The notes: generated by a model from the sequence alone, not told the origin. Shown: positions 43,510 through 56,074, counted from the stretch's first letter. The stretch: 64,000 nucleotides of DNA from Asterella californica (GCA_036924285.1 JAYKYS010000002.1:5208001-5272000), one strand, 5' to 3'. Made by a program: numbers and translations.

Positions 43510-45880
43510 CACCAGGAGGGTTCAAATAGACGGAAAGAATTCAATTATGGATCGTGTAGTAATTGACGATCGTCTGGAAGCCTCAGGTGCCGTCAGAAAA
43601 AAGTGAGAGTAAGCAATAGAAGGACATTACACTGAACATTACAAGAAGAAAAAGACAAATGTCTCACCTTCGTAAGTTATATCAGCTCTCAAATTCTGCT
43701 CTAGAGCATTGCACAGTGACATGTATTATAAAAGGTGAGAAACGTATGGAAGTTGAGAATAGTCCTTGCCCTATGACAGCTAGATGAAGCTGCTAAGATG
43801 TAATCCTCTTTCTCATAGTGTCAGAGTCCGGTTGCTCCACAGTGAAGTAGAGTGCACGAGTTTGGACGAAGAAAACATTATTGATATACAATTGTGATAG
43901 TCTCAAGACGTACGATCGTCTTCCACAAAAATCACTGTGACTTTTCTGAATACCACAAGCCATATACCACCTGCAAGAAGGTGTATATTTACTTGATCGT
44001 ATCATAGACCGCAAACACGTCCAAAGTGTTGTGTCAAAGGGATGTACGGATCGATATTTATTGAACAGAAGAGCGTGCTAAAGCATATTTATGTAGTTCA
44101 GTTTCATACTTTTTTTCATATCTGTAGCACCAAATAGAGTAAAAATTTCATCGTCATCTCGGAACATACTGTCTCTGATTTTTTCATGGCGCATTTGTGA
44201 TGGGTCTCAATTTGATCTTTCATGCAGAACTCGAGCATCTGGACGAAAGTGTGGAGACCACGATTGCTCAATTGTTTTGCACAAAATTCTTCATTGAGAA
44301 TGAGCTCTCATGTCTCTTCCATCCCAAAAGAGTGATAATCCGCTGCTTGACTTGGACACTGCTTGTAGCTTGTAGCTTGTAAGGAGATTATTCCATGTAT
44401 GTGTAAATGGAGGAGGTTGTCGTGTCTCTCGATGGAGAGCAATCCGCTGGTGTACTCATCCTCCAGAAATTTACATAGTGGTGGTCGTTATCTATCCATG
44501 TCTAAATCCTATACCCCTTCTCTCCTCCTGACAGTTAGCAATCAATTACACCTCAAGTTGCTTAGGAACGGGCATCCTCAACATCCCTCTAAGTGTCCGA
44601 GGAATGCTGGTTGCTTTGGCTCTCGCGTCGTGTCTCAATGACATAAGCGCAATGCTTACAAACAAAGCAAAAATAGCAAAAATTCACGTCCACGCAGATA
44701 TACTTAATGCAATTTACACAAAAAAACAGCATGCATGATGGGTTTGAGGATATGACGATGGACAGAGGACTATGAAAATTTGGGATAGCAAAAAATGTTA
44801 GATCTGGAATTGTGAAGAAGGAGCAAAGTACTTTCAGAATCTAGATAGTGGAAAGGTCCAATAAGAGCTTGGATGCAAATAATGAGTAAAGAGAACGACT
44901 TAGAGAGCAAGACATAATCGAGATCTAGAATAAAGAATTCTGGAGGGACTTGGCAGAATTCGAAGTCAGAGTAAATGTAACTTCGAAAGTGATACAAATC
45001 AATATCAGAAATTCTTTCTCAATAGAGGCTGTGAGGAGGTGTAGTGTTTGATCTTCAATATATTTCAAGATGGCAAGGAGGTGAACATGGTGTTTGGACG
45101 GCCCACTAGATGAGGATCAGCAAGCAGAGAATGGACTCGACAACATCATCATCGTCCAAAACATCATCCGTGGAATCAATGTCAGAATTGTCTTTCTCAT
45201 CAGACATTGTCAATAGATCCACACAAAGAAAGAACGTAAAGAATATTGCAGGAAGTAGAGAAGAACGCTTCCTTGAGTTGGACAGCACCGATCGTACTCC
45301 ATGATGCAGCGGCACCACGAGACAATCTCCAGAACCTCTCATTTCCATGAAAAGAAGAGAACGGAAATGCAGCAAACATGCTAATCCACCCGTACTTGAA
45401 GAATATGAACTCGTTGCTCGAAGACAAACCGTCGCTCCAAGCCAAGATAGAGATCCATAGTCCACTACAATCATCAACACCAATGTAGCCACGGCGCTAC
45501 ATTCTCTACATTCGTGGATAGTACCGTCCTCGAGCAAAATAATCCGAATGTCAAAACATACAAGTCAGAAATAAAGTCGAAGTGAAAAAAATTCACAGCG
45601 AAAAGACAAAGAGCAAAGAAAAAGAAAGAAAACATGAAGCAATGACAGCAACCTACACAATATCGAAGAGAAAGAAAGAATTAGCGAAAGTCAGAACAAT
45701 GCGGGAAGGAGAAGAATGCAGGAACTTCCAAGTTACAGCAAACGGAATGAGTTCAAATGTTGCTTTGCACCGTCGAAGTCCAACGCACAGACAGTCCTTC
45801 TGCGTGACAAGAGAATCGAATGCAGCAGTAAAATGTCAGAGGACGATCTTAGTGAGGCACTATAATGCTAGATAGTAGAG
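43510..45880. other. No gene recognised
   Basis: Only short ORFs on both strands (the longest is 143 codons at 45106-45537, minus, without recognisable domains). 45580-45720 is purine-rich. Confidence 0.5.
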
Positions 45881-45889
45881 ATGCACCAA

Positions 45890-46300
45890 AATAGCAATGA
45901 TAGATGGCAACGAGCGACCAAAAGGGGTAAGAGCTATAACGCCACAATAACAGCGATTGCAGCAAAATGCAACAATAAATGATAGATATTCTACAAAATG
46001 ACAATGATAGATGGTAGCGAGCGACAGAAAATAGGATATACAGCAAGAGTTATAACGTTACAGCAGAAGCTATAACAGCACAACAGCAGCAATTGCACCA
46101 AAATGTAATTGTAGATGATAGTGACGCGTCAAAATGACAGCAAGAACGCAATATACAGCAAGAGCTATAATGCTAGGACAACAGCGAATGCAAGAGTTAA
46201 ATGGTAGATGATAACGACACACCAAAAGGACAATGACAGATGATAGCGTGGCACAAAATGTCAAAAAACGCGAGATACAGCAAGAGGTGTCGACTCCATA
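45890..46300. repeat. Degenerate minisatellite, about 100-110 bp unit, 4 copies
   Basis: ATGATAGATGGTAGCGAGCG-like starts recur at about 45898, 46009, 46109 and 46208. Each is followed by CAAAA, a TACAGCAAGAG-CTATAA motif and ACAACAGC. The pattern is clear but copies have drifted. Long minus-strand hydrophobic ORFs across it (46070-46501) are by-products of the repeat. Confidence 0.6.
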
Positions 46301-49300
46301 CAAAGTAGAGAATTCTATTACAGTTGTACCGAAGAGAAAAAAAGAAAGTGGCAGGAGCAAGAACGATGCAACAACGTCCAAATTAAATATATTCATGGCC
46401 ACCCCCATCCAAGCCCAACGCGCGTGTACTCTCTCCAAGCGAAGCAATAAAAATCCAAGAATCCAAAAGAACTCCAATAGCCCTAAATACATGGGAGCCA
46501 ATGAGAAAAACTAGAAAACCGCTAAGTCTGTTTCCTTGACTTCCACTCTACATAAGGTCGTGGGAAAAATATTCACGCCAAGGCAATACCTTCATGTCCA
46601 AAAGGAGAGAACGATATGCAAAATAAAGTGACTCGGACATTAAACTTCAACATCAATGCTTTCAGTATATTCAAAAAAATCTAAAATGTCTAATACTTTT
46701 TTCCAAGTTCCCAAAACAAGTAGTTAACTAGTATACAACTTTAATAGATCTCTACATTAGATGTTATACTTAGCATAAAAGATGCATACAACATAAAGTG
46801 GCGAACGTAGATAGGGAAGAAGACAAGTGTGATAACGAAGAAAATCGGGAAAGTGGACTGGTTCTATGGTGTGATGGATTCGAAGAGGTTTCTTTTGGAG
46901 GGTTGTCACATTTTTCTTCACGGACTCTTGTACTGCCGTCTGTTATTTTTCCTCTTTTTCTTGATTTTTAGATAGAATATAAGTTAGATTAAAACACATT
47001 AAAACTTTTTTGTAAGTGTTAAATGATAGAGGAACGGAGAGTCACTGCTTCATCCGGATATCATCCATAAACAGAGCACATCAAAATAAGCTTCTTAAAA
47101 TACAAGACTGGGGTTCTAGGTAAGAAGAAGTATTGAATTTTTTTAGTGAACATTAACTTATTTTCTGTCTGAAAAGTTAAGTAATAAATTTATGTGCATA
47201 TTCGAGAAGGTGAAATATGCATGTATCATTGGTGAATTTCTGAAATTGTAAGAAGACATAGAACTCGTTTTGTACTACACAAGCGAAACAATAACGAAAT
47301 TTCGGTGGATGTCTATCCATCTCGATCATAAATTAAGGTGAACTTAATCTAGCTTCAGAGACTAATTAACATCAATAACAGGTTAAAATGGAATCTAGTA
47401 AGTAAACTGCTTCTGCGTACACCAACATCGGATTCACCTCTAATCTGTAATAAGGTTATGTTTTACAGTATGTTCTTCCCAAAGCAATGTAGTAACCTCC
47501 TCTGTGATGTAATCTCGAGTGCCCACAAACCCACATTGGCTAGTCATTGGCTAAATACGTCAAGCTATAACTCGTCCTTCACTTGCTGAAACCACCCTTT
47601 ATATTGATCTAACTAGGATATTATTCACCCATAGACACTTGAGCGAAGTTTTTACTTGTACATCCTCCATTACTCCTCGTCCTCCAGTTTTTACTTGTAC
47701 AACTCCTTTCTAGAGTTGGACTAAAACGTACTCAGAGTGAAAGAATTTACTTGTCCGGCTTCTGGTGGGTCGACAGACGGTGCAATGTTGAGTTGTACAT
47801 TAACGGATCCAATTTTCAACCGGTTTAAGGTCTACAAGCGAGAATTCCTACTGTCTGATGGACTACCTGGAAACCTCTTGCTTACTCTACTCTAGTAGGA
47901 AAAGCGTTGTACCCCAAGTAAACCCAACTCTGGAAAATGAGAGATGTATAAGTAAAAACCTCCACTTGAGCATCAAATGTTTATCACCGGTTCTGGAGCA
48001 GACATATATTCATCATCTACACTTAGAGTGCAAGATGACTTTTGATTAATTTATTTCTGAACTCTTTCAGTCAAATTAATAAATGAATGGGGGATGAATG
48101 AATGTGTTGTGGATTTGTAAGCTCTCTCTTATTGTTTTTGCAGCAAGTGAGTGTTCGCTTCACTTATGGGTTATGTTTGGACCTAGACACAACTCCACAT
48201 CCGTTTATCAGATAATAATTATGGATAAATTTATTTTCACAAAATAACTTTTAGTATAGAATTTGTACAAAATACTTAAGTCTTTTCAGACTTACAGTTA
48301 GATGTACAAGGTCATGGGGAGGATATTATCCATCCAGTACTTTGTAAGGACGAGAAACTCCAGAAAAGCTGCTTACCATGGATGAAGCGCATTGTGAGAA
48401 TAATATAATGTGTTCTCGTTATGACACTAATTAAGGGTGTGAAAGGTTACACTTAGTTTAATTATGATAAAATTTTTATGGAAAAATCAGAACATAAGAC
48501 TACTAAGAATATTCAAGAACTATTGTTTGAAGGTCTATACAAAATTATTTTGTGCAAACATCCAACTCTTTCATGTGCGAGAAGGGTATGTTTGAGAGTT
48601 GCATCATTTTTCTCATCACGGAAACTTTGAAACATAGATAACTAGAAAGTGTACATGGATATGTACATTTTGCATGCATATTCACATCCTCCACTAGAAG
48701 GCTGAGGCAGTAAATTGAACTGCACAAATGAATTTAGAGCATCCATTCTCTACGCGAACTATAAAGCAGAGTTGGAGTTATTTTGTACGTTTTTCTCGTG
48801 GTATCGTTTCTCGGATGTTACCAAGTATCAAGAATACCATAATGTTTACTTTCTTTTGTGATCGTATGAAGAGCGATGCTTCACTCTTCATGTTCAATCG
48901 GGACCACATTCTAGATTTGTGTCCACTCGTCACGTTTTTTGAGACCATATTTAATGCTTCAAATAGCTTTGATGACAAACCCATATAGAAAACTTGAATC
49001 AAGAATTTTAATCACTTCTTCTTCCCAACTGTAAAAAGAATAATTCTAACTGACCACGGCGAACTCTTGTCCTTGCAAATCCCGCACCAATATTTAGCTC
49101 ATGTCTTAGATGTTTGTCTCTACCGTCCCTTAAGACATATGTGCATTTTTGGACACATACTGGTAACATCAAGGAGTCCTAAGTACAAATTTGCACTTGA
49201 CAACTTTTTGTGTATTCATATTCTTGCAAATGCACAATAAGGTTTGTTACGAATCCCACTGGAGATATTGATGGACTCCCAAAGACTATACTATCAGTGT

Positions 49301-51808
49301 CCCTCCTCTAGGTCTACATCAATTTCTCATCCATCCAATGCAACGGTCTCCACTGCACAAAGTTGTTGGTGCTTCTTTTCATAGTTCGGCAATAGGTGGT
49401 GCTATAAAAATTTGAAGAGTCAATCTCCAACAAAGAAATTTGTTGGTGTTTCGTTTGACATTTCTGCAGTGGGTGGTAGTCTTCTCTTCCTCTATCAAAA
49501 GTTGATTGATGTTTTAGGTTATTCGTTGTGGATCAGGTGTAAGAGGTTTCTCTTTGATATTCATCTCATATTAAGTGATATATCATCGTTTTATGTGTAA
49601 GAGAAAGCTCAGCTGCGTGTGCATTCTGCGATGTAACATGCTCCCGAGGCTGCAGCTGAAGATAGCATCGAACATCTTGGAAGACATCCGTCCAGAGCCT
49701 TCCATGACATAAAACTTGAATGATTTTTAAAAGCACAAATTTGAAAATGAAACTTGTTAGAAGGTAGGAGAACTCACAAAGAAACCATAAGATCACTCAT
49801 CAATATTTAAAGTTACTCTACAAGAGTGCTCTTATGAATCAAGAACTTTTTACTTCACTTTGTGAGCATAACCGATTATATCTATCTTCATGCATCATTT
49901 ATCTCTTAACTCACTTCGTAACGAATCGTAGTCTAAGAAAATATTTAGTGTGGATTCTCAAGCATACATGCTGTACTCCTCTATGTCACTTCTTCAAAGC
50001 CCAAGGTTGATCATGTCATATCGTGACTGCAACTCTCTAGTTCAACAATAGAGTGTGTAAAAGTTGGAGATTTGGTTCCTTAACAGCCACAAGGCAAGAA
50101 AACCGAAACTCTTCTATGGCCGCTGGCTTTAATTTCTACCATCAGTTTTGGATACAACTCCGATCCTCTCAGCGGAGCTTTTATAGAAGAGATCATACAA
50201 CAAATAACTACAAGTAAATTTGAATGGTTAACTTGTCTTTCGATCAGATGGATAGCAACCATATCCAACTATTGTGAGTGACTCAAGATGTACCTGCAAG
50301 AAAGCTGGCTGCTTTCATAGCCGTGTCTGTCATATAATTTCAAAGGATTCTAGCTTTGAAACTTCCTAATGTTTCAGTTTTCAAATAACAAAGTTATCAT
50401 CTAAGGTTGCAGTAAGTGAGTGGAGTTTGTTGTCTATACACGAATATTATTAGTAGGTAAGAATATTAGTCTTGATATAAGATAAAACAGATCTATACCA
50501 TATCCAAGATTTGATTATGACCGAGGGATAGTTGTCCATCCATTGGACTTCGTACTACCACCAAAAGCTCTCCTAGGCTTGTCACTCTTCTCTCTTGATA
50601 ATTCTACTAATAAAGGGTTGTGCAATTGTTCGATAACATGCATTTTTTAATGCTATCAGTACTCCTCTTATGGGATAAGAAGTGTATACATTCCAGATGT
50701 ACATGTACATATTTTAATCTTTATAGCTCTCATTATCTTGACGAGTAATAACCTTTAAATCATACCCACACCACTATAGTTTGACCGTTGTCCATGTCAA
50801 TATGGATATGGAAATGATCTATGTTCTCATCCATATGATTTATTATATTAAAAATAGAACATGGTTGGTGAGCCATGACTCAGTTCACCCATGTGAAAAG
50901 TCACAATACGCTCAATGTAATCTTGTTTTGTTACTGATATCATAGATTTATCAGTTGGTGAACGGTAAACTGAATGCTCTTGAAATAGTTATACCTAGAA
51001 GCGTGTTATATGAAGCATGGATAATCACTTCTTACGATAGAAGATCGCAACATCTTCAGTTTATTATCTTGGGTTAGGTAGTAAATTAATGTTCACTTTA
51101 TTCAATAATTATATAGCACGGGATCCAAAATTATAATAAGAAACACCAGAGATCTGTGTCCCAAGTGGTTTAGCCTACAGTCCTCTAAGAAAAAGATAGT
51201 GAGTTCAGTCTCTTGCGGGTATGATTGGAGGTGCATGCGTTGCAAACTATTAACGAAGCTTCTGGTCTAAGTCCCGCTGTGATAGACTCACATGGACAAT
51301 CCAATAATCCACAAAGATCCCAAGTGACTGATGATAACATTTATCATTTATATCTCTGGAAGCGATTGGGTGCGCTCATGGTATACTAGGTTATCTTTGC
51401 ATCTGCTTGTGATGATTGGTTGGGTTATCATTTAACATTTATAAATTATATTCAATTTATATAATATATATTAATTATATATTTTAAAACTAACAAAACA
51501 TGAACATGGTGTATCCCGTACACATTATGTCTCGCAACGTACAATCCACATCGGGGTGTACAAAGTATTTTTTCCTCTACATAGTACGCAGTACCTAGTT
51601 AACAAACCAGTGACATCATAGATTTTTTCCCTTCTGTTAGTACTCGCTCTGGTTTGGAACCTCTATAACAGAACCATCGAACTGTTTTGAAACGGATCAC
51701 ATGTGGAGAATACTACAAGAGAGTTGGTTAGAAATTGTTTTTCTTTCATGCATATTTAACCAGTTAAAAAGGTATTAAATAAAAATCAGATTAATTACAC
51801 TTTACTAA
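46301..51808. other. Long gene-free stretch
   Basis: No gene supported over 5.5 kb. AT-rich. Contains hairpin-family copies near 47151-47192 and 48046-48086. A motif CTTATGGGTTATGT-GGACCT at 48166-48186 resembles 18358-18380. A small direct repeat occurs at 49360-49485 (GTTGGTGCTTC- and GTTGGTGTTTC- types). A B-box-like GTGAGTTCAGTCTC lies at 51197-51210 downstream of AGTGGTTTAGCC (51164-51175), a possible old SINE. Confidence 0.5.
47151..47192. repeat. Hairpin repeat family, degenerate copy
   Basis: ATTAACTTATTTTCTG pairs partly with AAAAGTTAAGTAATAAATT. It is followed by GTGCATATTCGAGAAGGTGA and AATATGCATG, as in the better copies. Confidence 0.5.
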
Positions 51809-52285
51809 TGTACTCAGTTTCGTTAGGCTCAGAACTGAACCAAAACGAACCCTTGAAAGGTAGAATCGAATAGTTACACCTTCCTGTGTCAAAGTGAGAA
51901 TTTCTTAGAAAGATTTTGGATCCGTAGGAGAGTTATGCTTCGGCCAGACCTTTGCGGATTTCTTTTTAGCGAAACGTCGTGGATATTTTTTTAACAGATT
52001 TTTACTCTTTTCTTCCGTTATTTTTTGTAGATTTTTTGTAGTGAAAAATCTACTGCTATGAATAATTATTCTCGATATCAGAACTGAAAAAGTTTTAAAT
52101 GAAGAGATTGGAATATCTATTCACAAGGAAGAACTAGATGATTGCGACTCTACACAAAATTATTCACGATAAAATTACGCATTTTTCTCTCTCAGTTGTT
52201 GAAGAATATTTCCTCTAACTTTGACACTCTCTATTACTCACTTTGGTTCGGCTCGAAACTGAACCAGAACCGAACCTTCAAACTT
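51809..52285. repeat. TA-type MITE relative between two similar 50-bp blocks
   Basis: GTGTCAAAGTGAGAATTTC (51886) and CTAACTTTGACAC (to 52227) are degenerate inverted termini. The left terminus plus its next 15 bases match the reverse complement of the right end of the 41349-41706 element (AGAATTT, AGAAAGATT). Outside, 51809-51860 and 52231-52285 are similar direct blocks (ACTCA-TTTCGTTAGGCTC, AACTGAACCA, CGAACC). They may be a pre-existing duplication or part of a larger element. Confidence 0.45.
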
Positions 52286-53591
52286 GAAATCGGACTAGTT
52301 TGGAACTAAATAGAGAAACACGGTTCGATTCGCATCAGGCCGAACCCTAATTGTATCGGAGTTCGCTTCGGACTCAACTTTAGCTCTTCTTAGGAGTTAA
52401 GAGAACTTTTTCCACGCGTAACACCGAACCACGTGAAGGCCTTGAGCGGTGCCTTGTGGGATGGTCTCTGAAAGTAAGTAAGTAGCAAGCCTGTAATTCA
52501 GACACTTGGCAGCTCGAGCGGCCATCCAAATGGAGCCGAAGACATGTGCAGCTGAATGTTTGGGGGAAGGAAGTCGTTAAGGGAGTCGCCTGTGCAAGGA
52601 CCCCTCTGGCCCGTCGCTTGGTCCACATGTAGTGACGAGGCCAAAGATTTTACGAAGTTGCTAGCAAGAATAGTGGCAGTTGGAACTGACTGATCCCTCT
52701 TTATCGAGATTTTAGAGCTAGGAGATTTTAGAGCTACTGATAGCGGGGCTTAGCCCCGGTGTTCTCTCCTTCGGGGTGGTTGTTGCTTGGCCCTCGGGTC
52801 CTTCTTTCCCTTGTAAGGCTTGATGGGGTCTTCCCATCCGTTTGCTATACATTGGGTTGCGTTTCGCGTGTTTCTTTATCGAGATTTCGTTCCAGTACCT
52901 TCACTGCTTTGGATCCAAGTCATATGGCTCCATGCTCAGAAGGGACCATTCACACCACAGCTGGTTCTGCTCTTGCTGTGTTGCCATGTCTGGATAACGG
53001 CACCTTCTAATGGTTGTCATTAGGGCTAATGGTTGTCATTAGGGCTTGACGATGTATTCACCTTCTCGGTCCCACCTAGCCGAACTGTTGACACTGTTTG
53101 CCTGCATTCGAGAGACCTTACTTTCTCGATTTCGGAGTTTAGGTACACTAGAGGCGTGGCTGATGCAAGTACAAAGTAAAAACGAAGATGCTGCAAGGTC
53201 CCACAACAGCAGTTCTTTACACTTAGTATGGGGGTTTGCCGGTGCCATCTGTGAACGGCTCCAAGACACTTTTTTGTGTGAAGGGGCTTGTTCCTGCTCC
53301 TCGTCCTAACGGGTCAATGCAACTCTCGAAGTCTGCAAATTCTACCCACCTGATTGACTAAGTGATGAGGCTCAGATGAGCGAAACACAGTGTCTACCTG
53401 ATTGACTGAGTGATGAGCGAAACACAGTGGTTCCGAGATTCTTCGGCACTGGTTTCCATCGGGAATCCTGCAGGGTGAGGTACGACCATTCCACAATGGC
53501 CATTCATCAGCCGATTGCGTGCTTCTTCATCCCAGTCTAATCACTAGTTTCCGGTGAAGCTCACAGCTTCTTTCTCCTCGAGGCAGAGTGA
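52286..53591. other. Upstream region of the CorA-like gene, with small tandem duplications
   Basis: No gene recognised. A 19-bp unit TAATGGTTGTCATTAGGGC is perfectly repeated at 53008-53026 and 53027-53045. A second unit is repeated at 53341-53392 and 53393-53429 (TGATTGACT, AGTGATGAG, GCGAAACACAGTG in both; the first copy has a 15-bp insertion). GGGGC TTA GCCCC lies at 52745-52757. Promoter and 5' UTR of the downstream gene should lie here. Confidence 0.5.
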
Positions 53592-55394
53592 ATGATAGCC
53601 GAAGGGGAGATGGAGAAATTGAAGAGGTCCCACCCCAACATACCGAAATCAGCGAGCAGTCCTGATATTCGTAAGCCTCAGCAGGGCAAATCTCAGCCCA
53701 TCAATGGAAGCGAGCTGTGGGTAGACGGGCTCATTCTGGCCTACGAGTACATTCCGGCAGCTAAAAGCAAAATCAAAGTCGGTGGAAAGTTTGGCCAGAA
53801 GAGTGGGCCCATGAAGGGTAACTTCCACGCGGAAATCACTCTGAGAGACCCGGGAGTTGCAGAAGGGGGTGCGCAGCTAGCCGATAGACATACAAAACAT
53901 CTCACCCCTCCGCTTCCAGATTCAGGGAAACCAGCAGAAGCAGCAGGTGACGATGGAGCAGTTGTGTCGAAGGAAGAGCAGGAGGGCGGAGGAGTGGGAG
54001 GAGAGAAGCGGCAGAAGGTTCATCGGGGCGATGGTGAATCGGAAGAATCACCTCCGAAGAAGGAGCGTAATCAGTGGGTTCCAATTGGATGGCAGAGGCT
54101 GGGAGAGCTCTGTCAGTTGGCGCAGGCGAACATTCTCACGGGGAGAGCAGAGGAGATGATGATGATGGAGGAATACAATTCAGACGAGAGCGATCTTCTT
54201 AGCGTGGCCGACCAGGCAGCTCCGTATTGGCAGTCCCCTGTAGGACCGACGTGGTGGTGTCATGTCGATCCCAGCCATCCTCATATCATCTCCTGGCTGG
54301 CTCAAGCCCAATGGATGCATCCTGCCATAAGCGCTGCCCTAAGAGACGAAAGCAGGCTCATCAGCGACCGCATGAAACACTTGTACTATGAAGTGCCTGT
54401 GAGGGTAGCCGGTGGTATTCTTTTCGAGCTTCTAGGGCAATCCGTCGGTGATCCTCATGTCAGCGAGGAGGATGTTCCGATTGTGCTCAGGTCATGGGCT
54501 TCTCAGAACTTCCTGGTCACTGCAATTCACGTGAAAGGAGACGTGTCCAGTCTGAACGTGATAGGGATTTCAGAGGTTCAGGATATACTATGTGCTGGAG
54601 GCAGTAAAGCACCGAAGACATCGCACGAAGTTGTAGCTCTTATGGCTGACAGGCTCGCTCGATGGGATAACAGATTGTTCAGGAAGCACTACTTCGGAGA
54701 GGCAGATGAGGTGGAGCTCAAGTTTGTGAGCAGGAGGGACAACGAAGACCTTGCTGTTGTGAGCATAATTCTCAATCAGGAAATCAGAAGACTGTCATCG
54801 CAGGTGATTAGGGTGAAGTGGTCTCTGCATGCGAGGGAAGAGATCGTATACGAGCTTATGACGCACTTGACGGGCAAAAACACTCTAGCCATCTTAGAAT
54901 CAGTTCGGAAGAGTACGAGAGAAATGCTGGGAGATCAAGAAGCCGTGCGTGACAGGCTTTTTACAGTGCAGGACGTGATGCAGTCGACGGTCAGAGCATC
55001 CCTGCAGGATAAAAGTGTTCGCATTCAGCACAATTTGGCGGTGATTGGTGGTCCAGGACTGCTTCTGTCCATCGTCGCAGGTCTTTTCGGCATCAATGTG
55101 GGGGGAATACCGGGAGAAGCTAGTCCGCATGCTTTTCTTATTTTCACTATCATCTTCTTCGTCTGTGGCGCGATTCTGATTGCTGTTGGCATGATTTATC
55201 TAGGATTTAAGAAAATGCCCACTGAAGAGCAGATGGCAGCTAGGAAATTAGAGCTACAGGACCTTGTCAGACACTTCCAGCAATCCGCCGAAGCGCATGA
55301 GAAGGTGAGGGATGTTGTTGAGAGCCATCGCGAGAGATCCACAAATGTTTTCCTGAGACCCAACAGTGACGAGTACATTTTGATTACTACATGA
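53592..55394 (+). CDS. CorA-like membrane protein (magnesium transporter-like family), 600 aa, single exon
   Basis: One uninterrupted frame. The first ATG (53592) is used; an ATG six codons on (53610) has a better context and is an alternative. Residues about 1-200 are hydrophilic and low-complexity, with Glu/Lys/Gly stretches. Residues about 210-480 form the soluble helical CorA-type domain (WWCHVDPSHPHI, EEIVYELMTHL, REMLGDQEAVRDRLF). The C-terminus has the two transmembrane helices of the CorA family (about 483-503 and 514-537), followed by a charged tail. The signature GMN at the end of the first helix is replaced by GIN (500-502, in LFGINVGGIPG). That is typical, as far as I recall, of a divergent plant CorA-like group in which transport is not established. 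CorA proteins act as pentamers. Substrate and membrane are not predictable here. Confidence 0.8.
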   Translation: MIAEGEMEKLKRSHPNIPKSASSPDIRKPQQGKSQPINGSELWVDGLILAYEYIPAAKSKIKVGGKFGQKSGPMKGNFHAEITLRDPGVAEGGAQLADRHTKHLTPPLPDSGKPAEAAGDDGAVVSKEEQEGGGVGGEKRQKVHRGDGESEESPPKKERNQWVPIGWQRLGELCQLAQANILTGRAEEMMMMEEYNSDESDLLSVADQAAPYWQSPVGPTWWCHVDPSHPHIISWLAQAQWMHPAISAALRDESRLISDRMKHLYYEVPVRVAGGILFELLGQSVGDPHVSEEDVPIVLRSWASQNFLVTAIHVKGDVSSLNVIGISEVQDILCAGGSKAPKTSHEVVALMADRLARWDNRLFRKHYFGEADEVELKFVSRRDNEDLAVVSIILNQEIRRLSSQVIRVKWSLHAREEIVYELMTHLTGKNTLAILESVRKSTREMLGDQEAVRDRLFTVQDVMQSTVRASLQDKSVRIQHNLAVIGGPGLLLSIVAGLFGINVGGIPGEASPHAFLIFTIIFFVCGAILIAVGMIYLGFKKMPTEEQMAARKLELQDLVRHFQQSAEAHEKVRDVVESHRERSTNVFLRPNSDEYILITT

Positions 55395-56074
55395 AGCCCG
55401 CCCGCCCTCCGAGATCTCGTAGATAAAGGTCTCTTTAGGATTAGATTCTCTAAGAACTTTCCTACTAAACCTCGATCAAGTGTGTTCCTTTCATTTAATT
55501 AAATTAGTTGATAATCTCCACTTCTGCGTGCCAGTTACTGTCACAAGGGTTTGCTTCAAGAATTGTGTGATCGACTTCGTAGTCGGAAGTTTGTTGGGTG
55601 GCTAATCACATGCATCAAAATTTACAGGCTGACGTAAAGATTTGAGAATCAGAACTGTGGAAGAAATATGTTCGCTTGAGCTCACAAGAGCGCAAGACAT
55701 ATCTGAAGATCCTGGTTTCTTAGAAAAGAAGGTAATTTTCAAACTACTATGAAAACTGTCAATGAGGTTAGTATCCGACTGGAATGGCTTGTTCTGTAGG
55801 AGGTACCCCATTACATAAGGGGTACCTCCTACACAACAATGCTTGACAAATCAGAATATGCTTGGAGAATGAAAAGTTTGTGCCAGGAATTTGTAGCTGA
55901 TTAAAGGTATGTAACCAAACCAACTCCTCTCAGCTGCAAGAGGCTCCATATATTCGCACTTGAGAAAAGCACATGAAGATCTATGGTCGTAGACTCTACT
56001 CATGTGATATCCAAGTTGTCTTCAATCTCTCGTGAACTTGAAAGTATCCAGTTGTGATAGTGAATAAAAATAAA
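55395..56074. other. 3' flank of the CorA-like gene
   Basis: Contains the 3' UTR and a perfect hairpin at 55795-55833. No gene. Confidence 0.5.
55795..55833. other. Perfect 15-bp inverted repeat
   Basis: TGTAGGAGGTACCCC, a 9-nt loop (ATTACATAA), then GGGGTACCTCCTACA. It lies 400 bp after the CorA-like stop. Not a bacterial-type terminator; possibly a remnant of a small transposon. Confidence 0.8.

Noticed and set aside
45106..45537. 143-codon minus-strand ORF
   Set aside because: No domain or homology recognised; lies in a repeat-rich, gene-free stretch and starts and stops without supporting signals.
46070..46501. 143-codon hydrophobic ORF on the minus strand, membrane-protein-like
   Set aside because: It overlaps the degenerate minisatellite at 45890-46300; its hydrophobicity follows from the repeat composition and no start context or homology supports it.
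48728..49110. Plus-strand strings resembling a copia integrase (YFVRFSRG, RIILTDHGEL)
   Set aside because: Distances between the supposed motifs are about twice those in the intact copia element of this window and no catalytic triad could be placed.
52745..52757. Short GC stem (GGGGC TTA GCCCC) as a terminator
   Set aside because: Intrinsic terminators do not apply to a plant nuclear genome and there is no gene end here.
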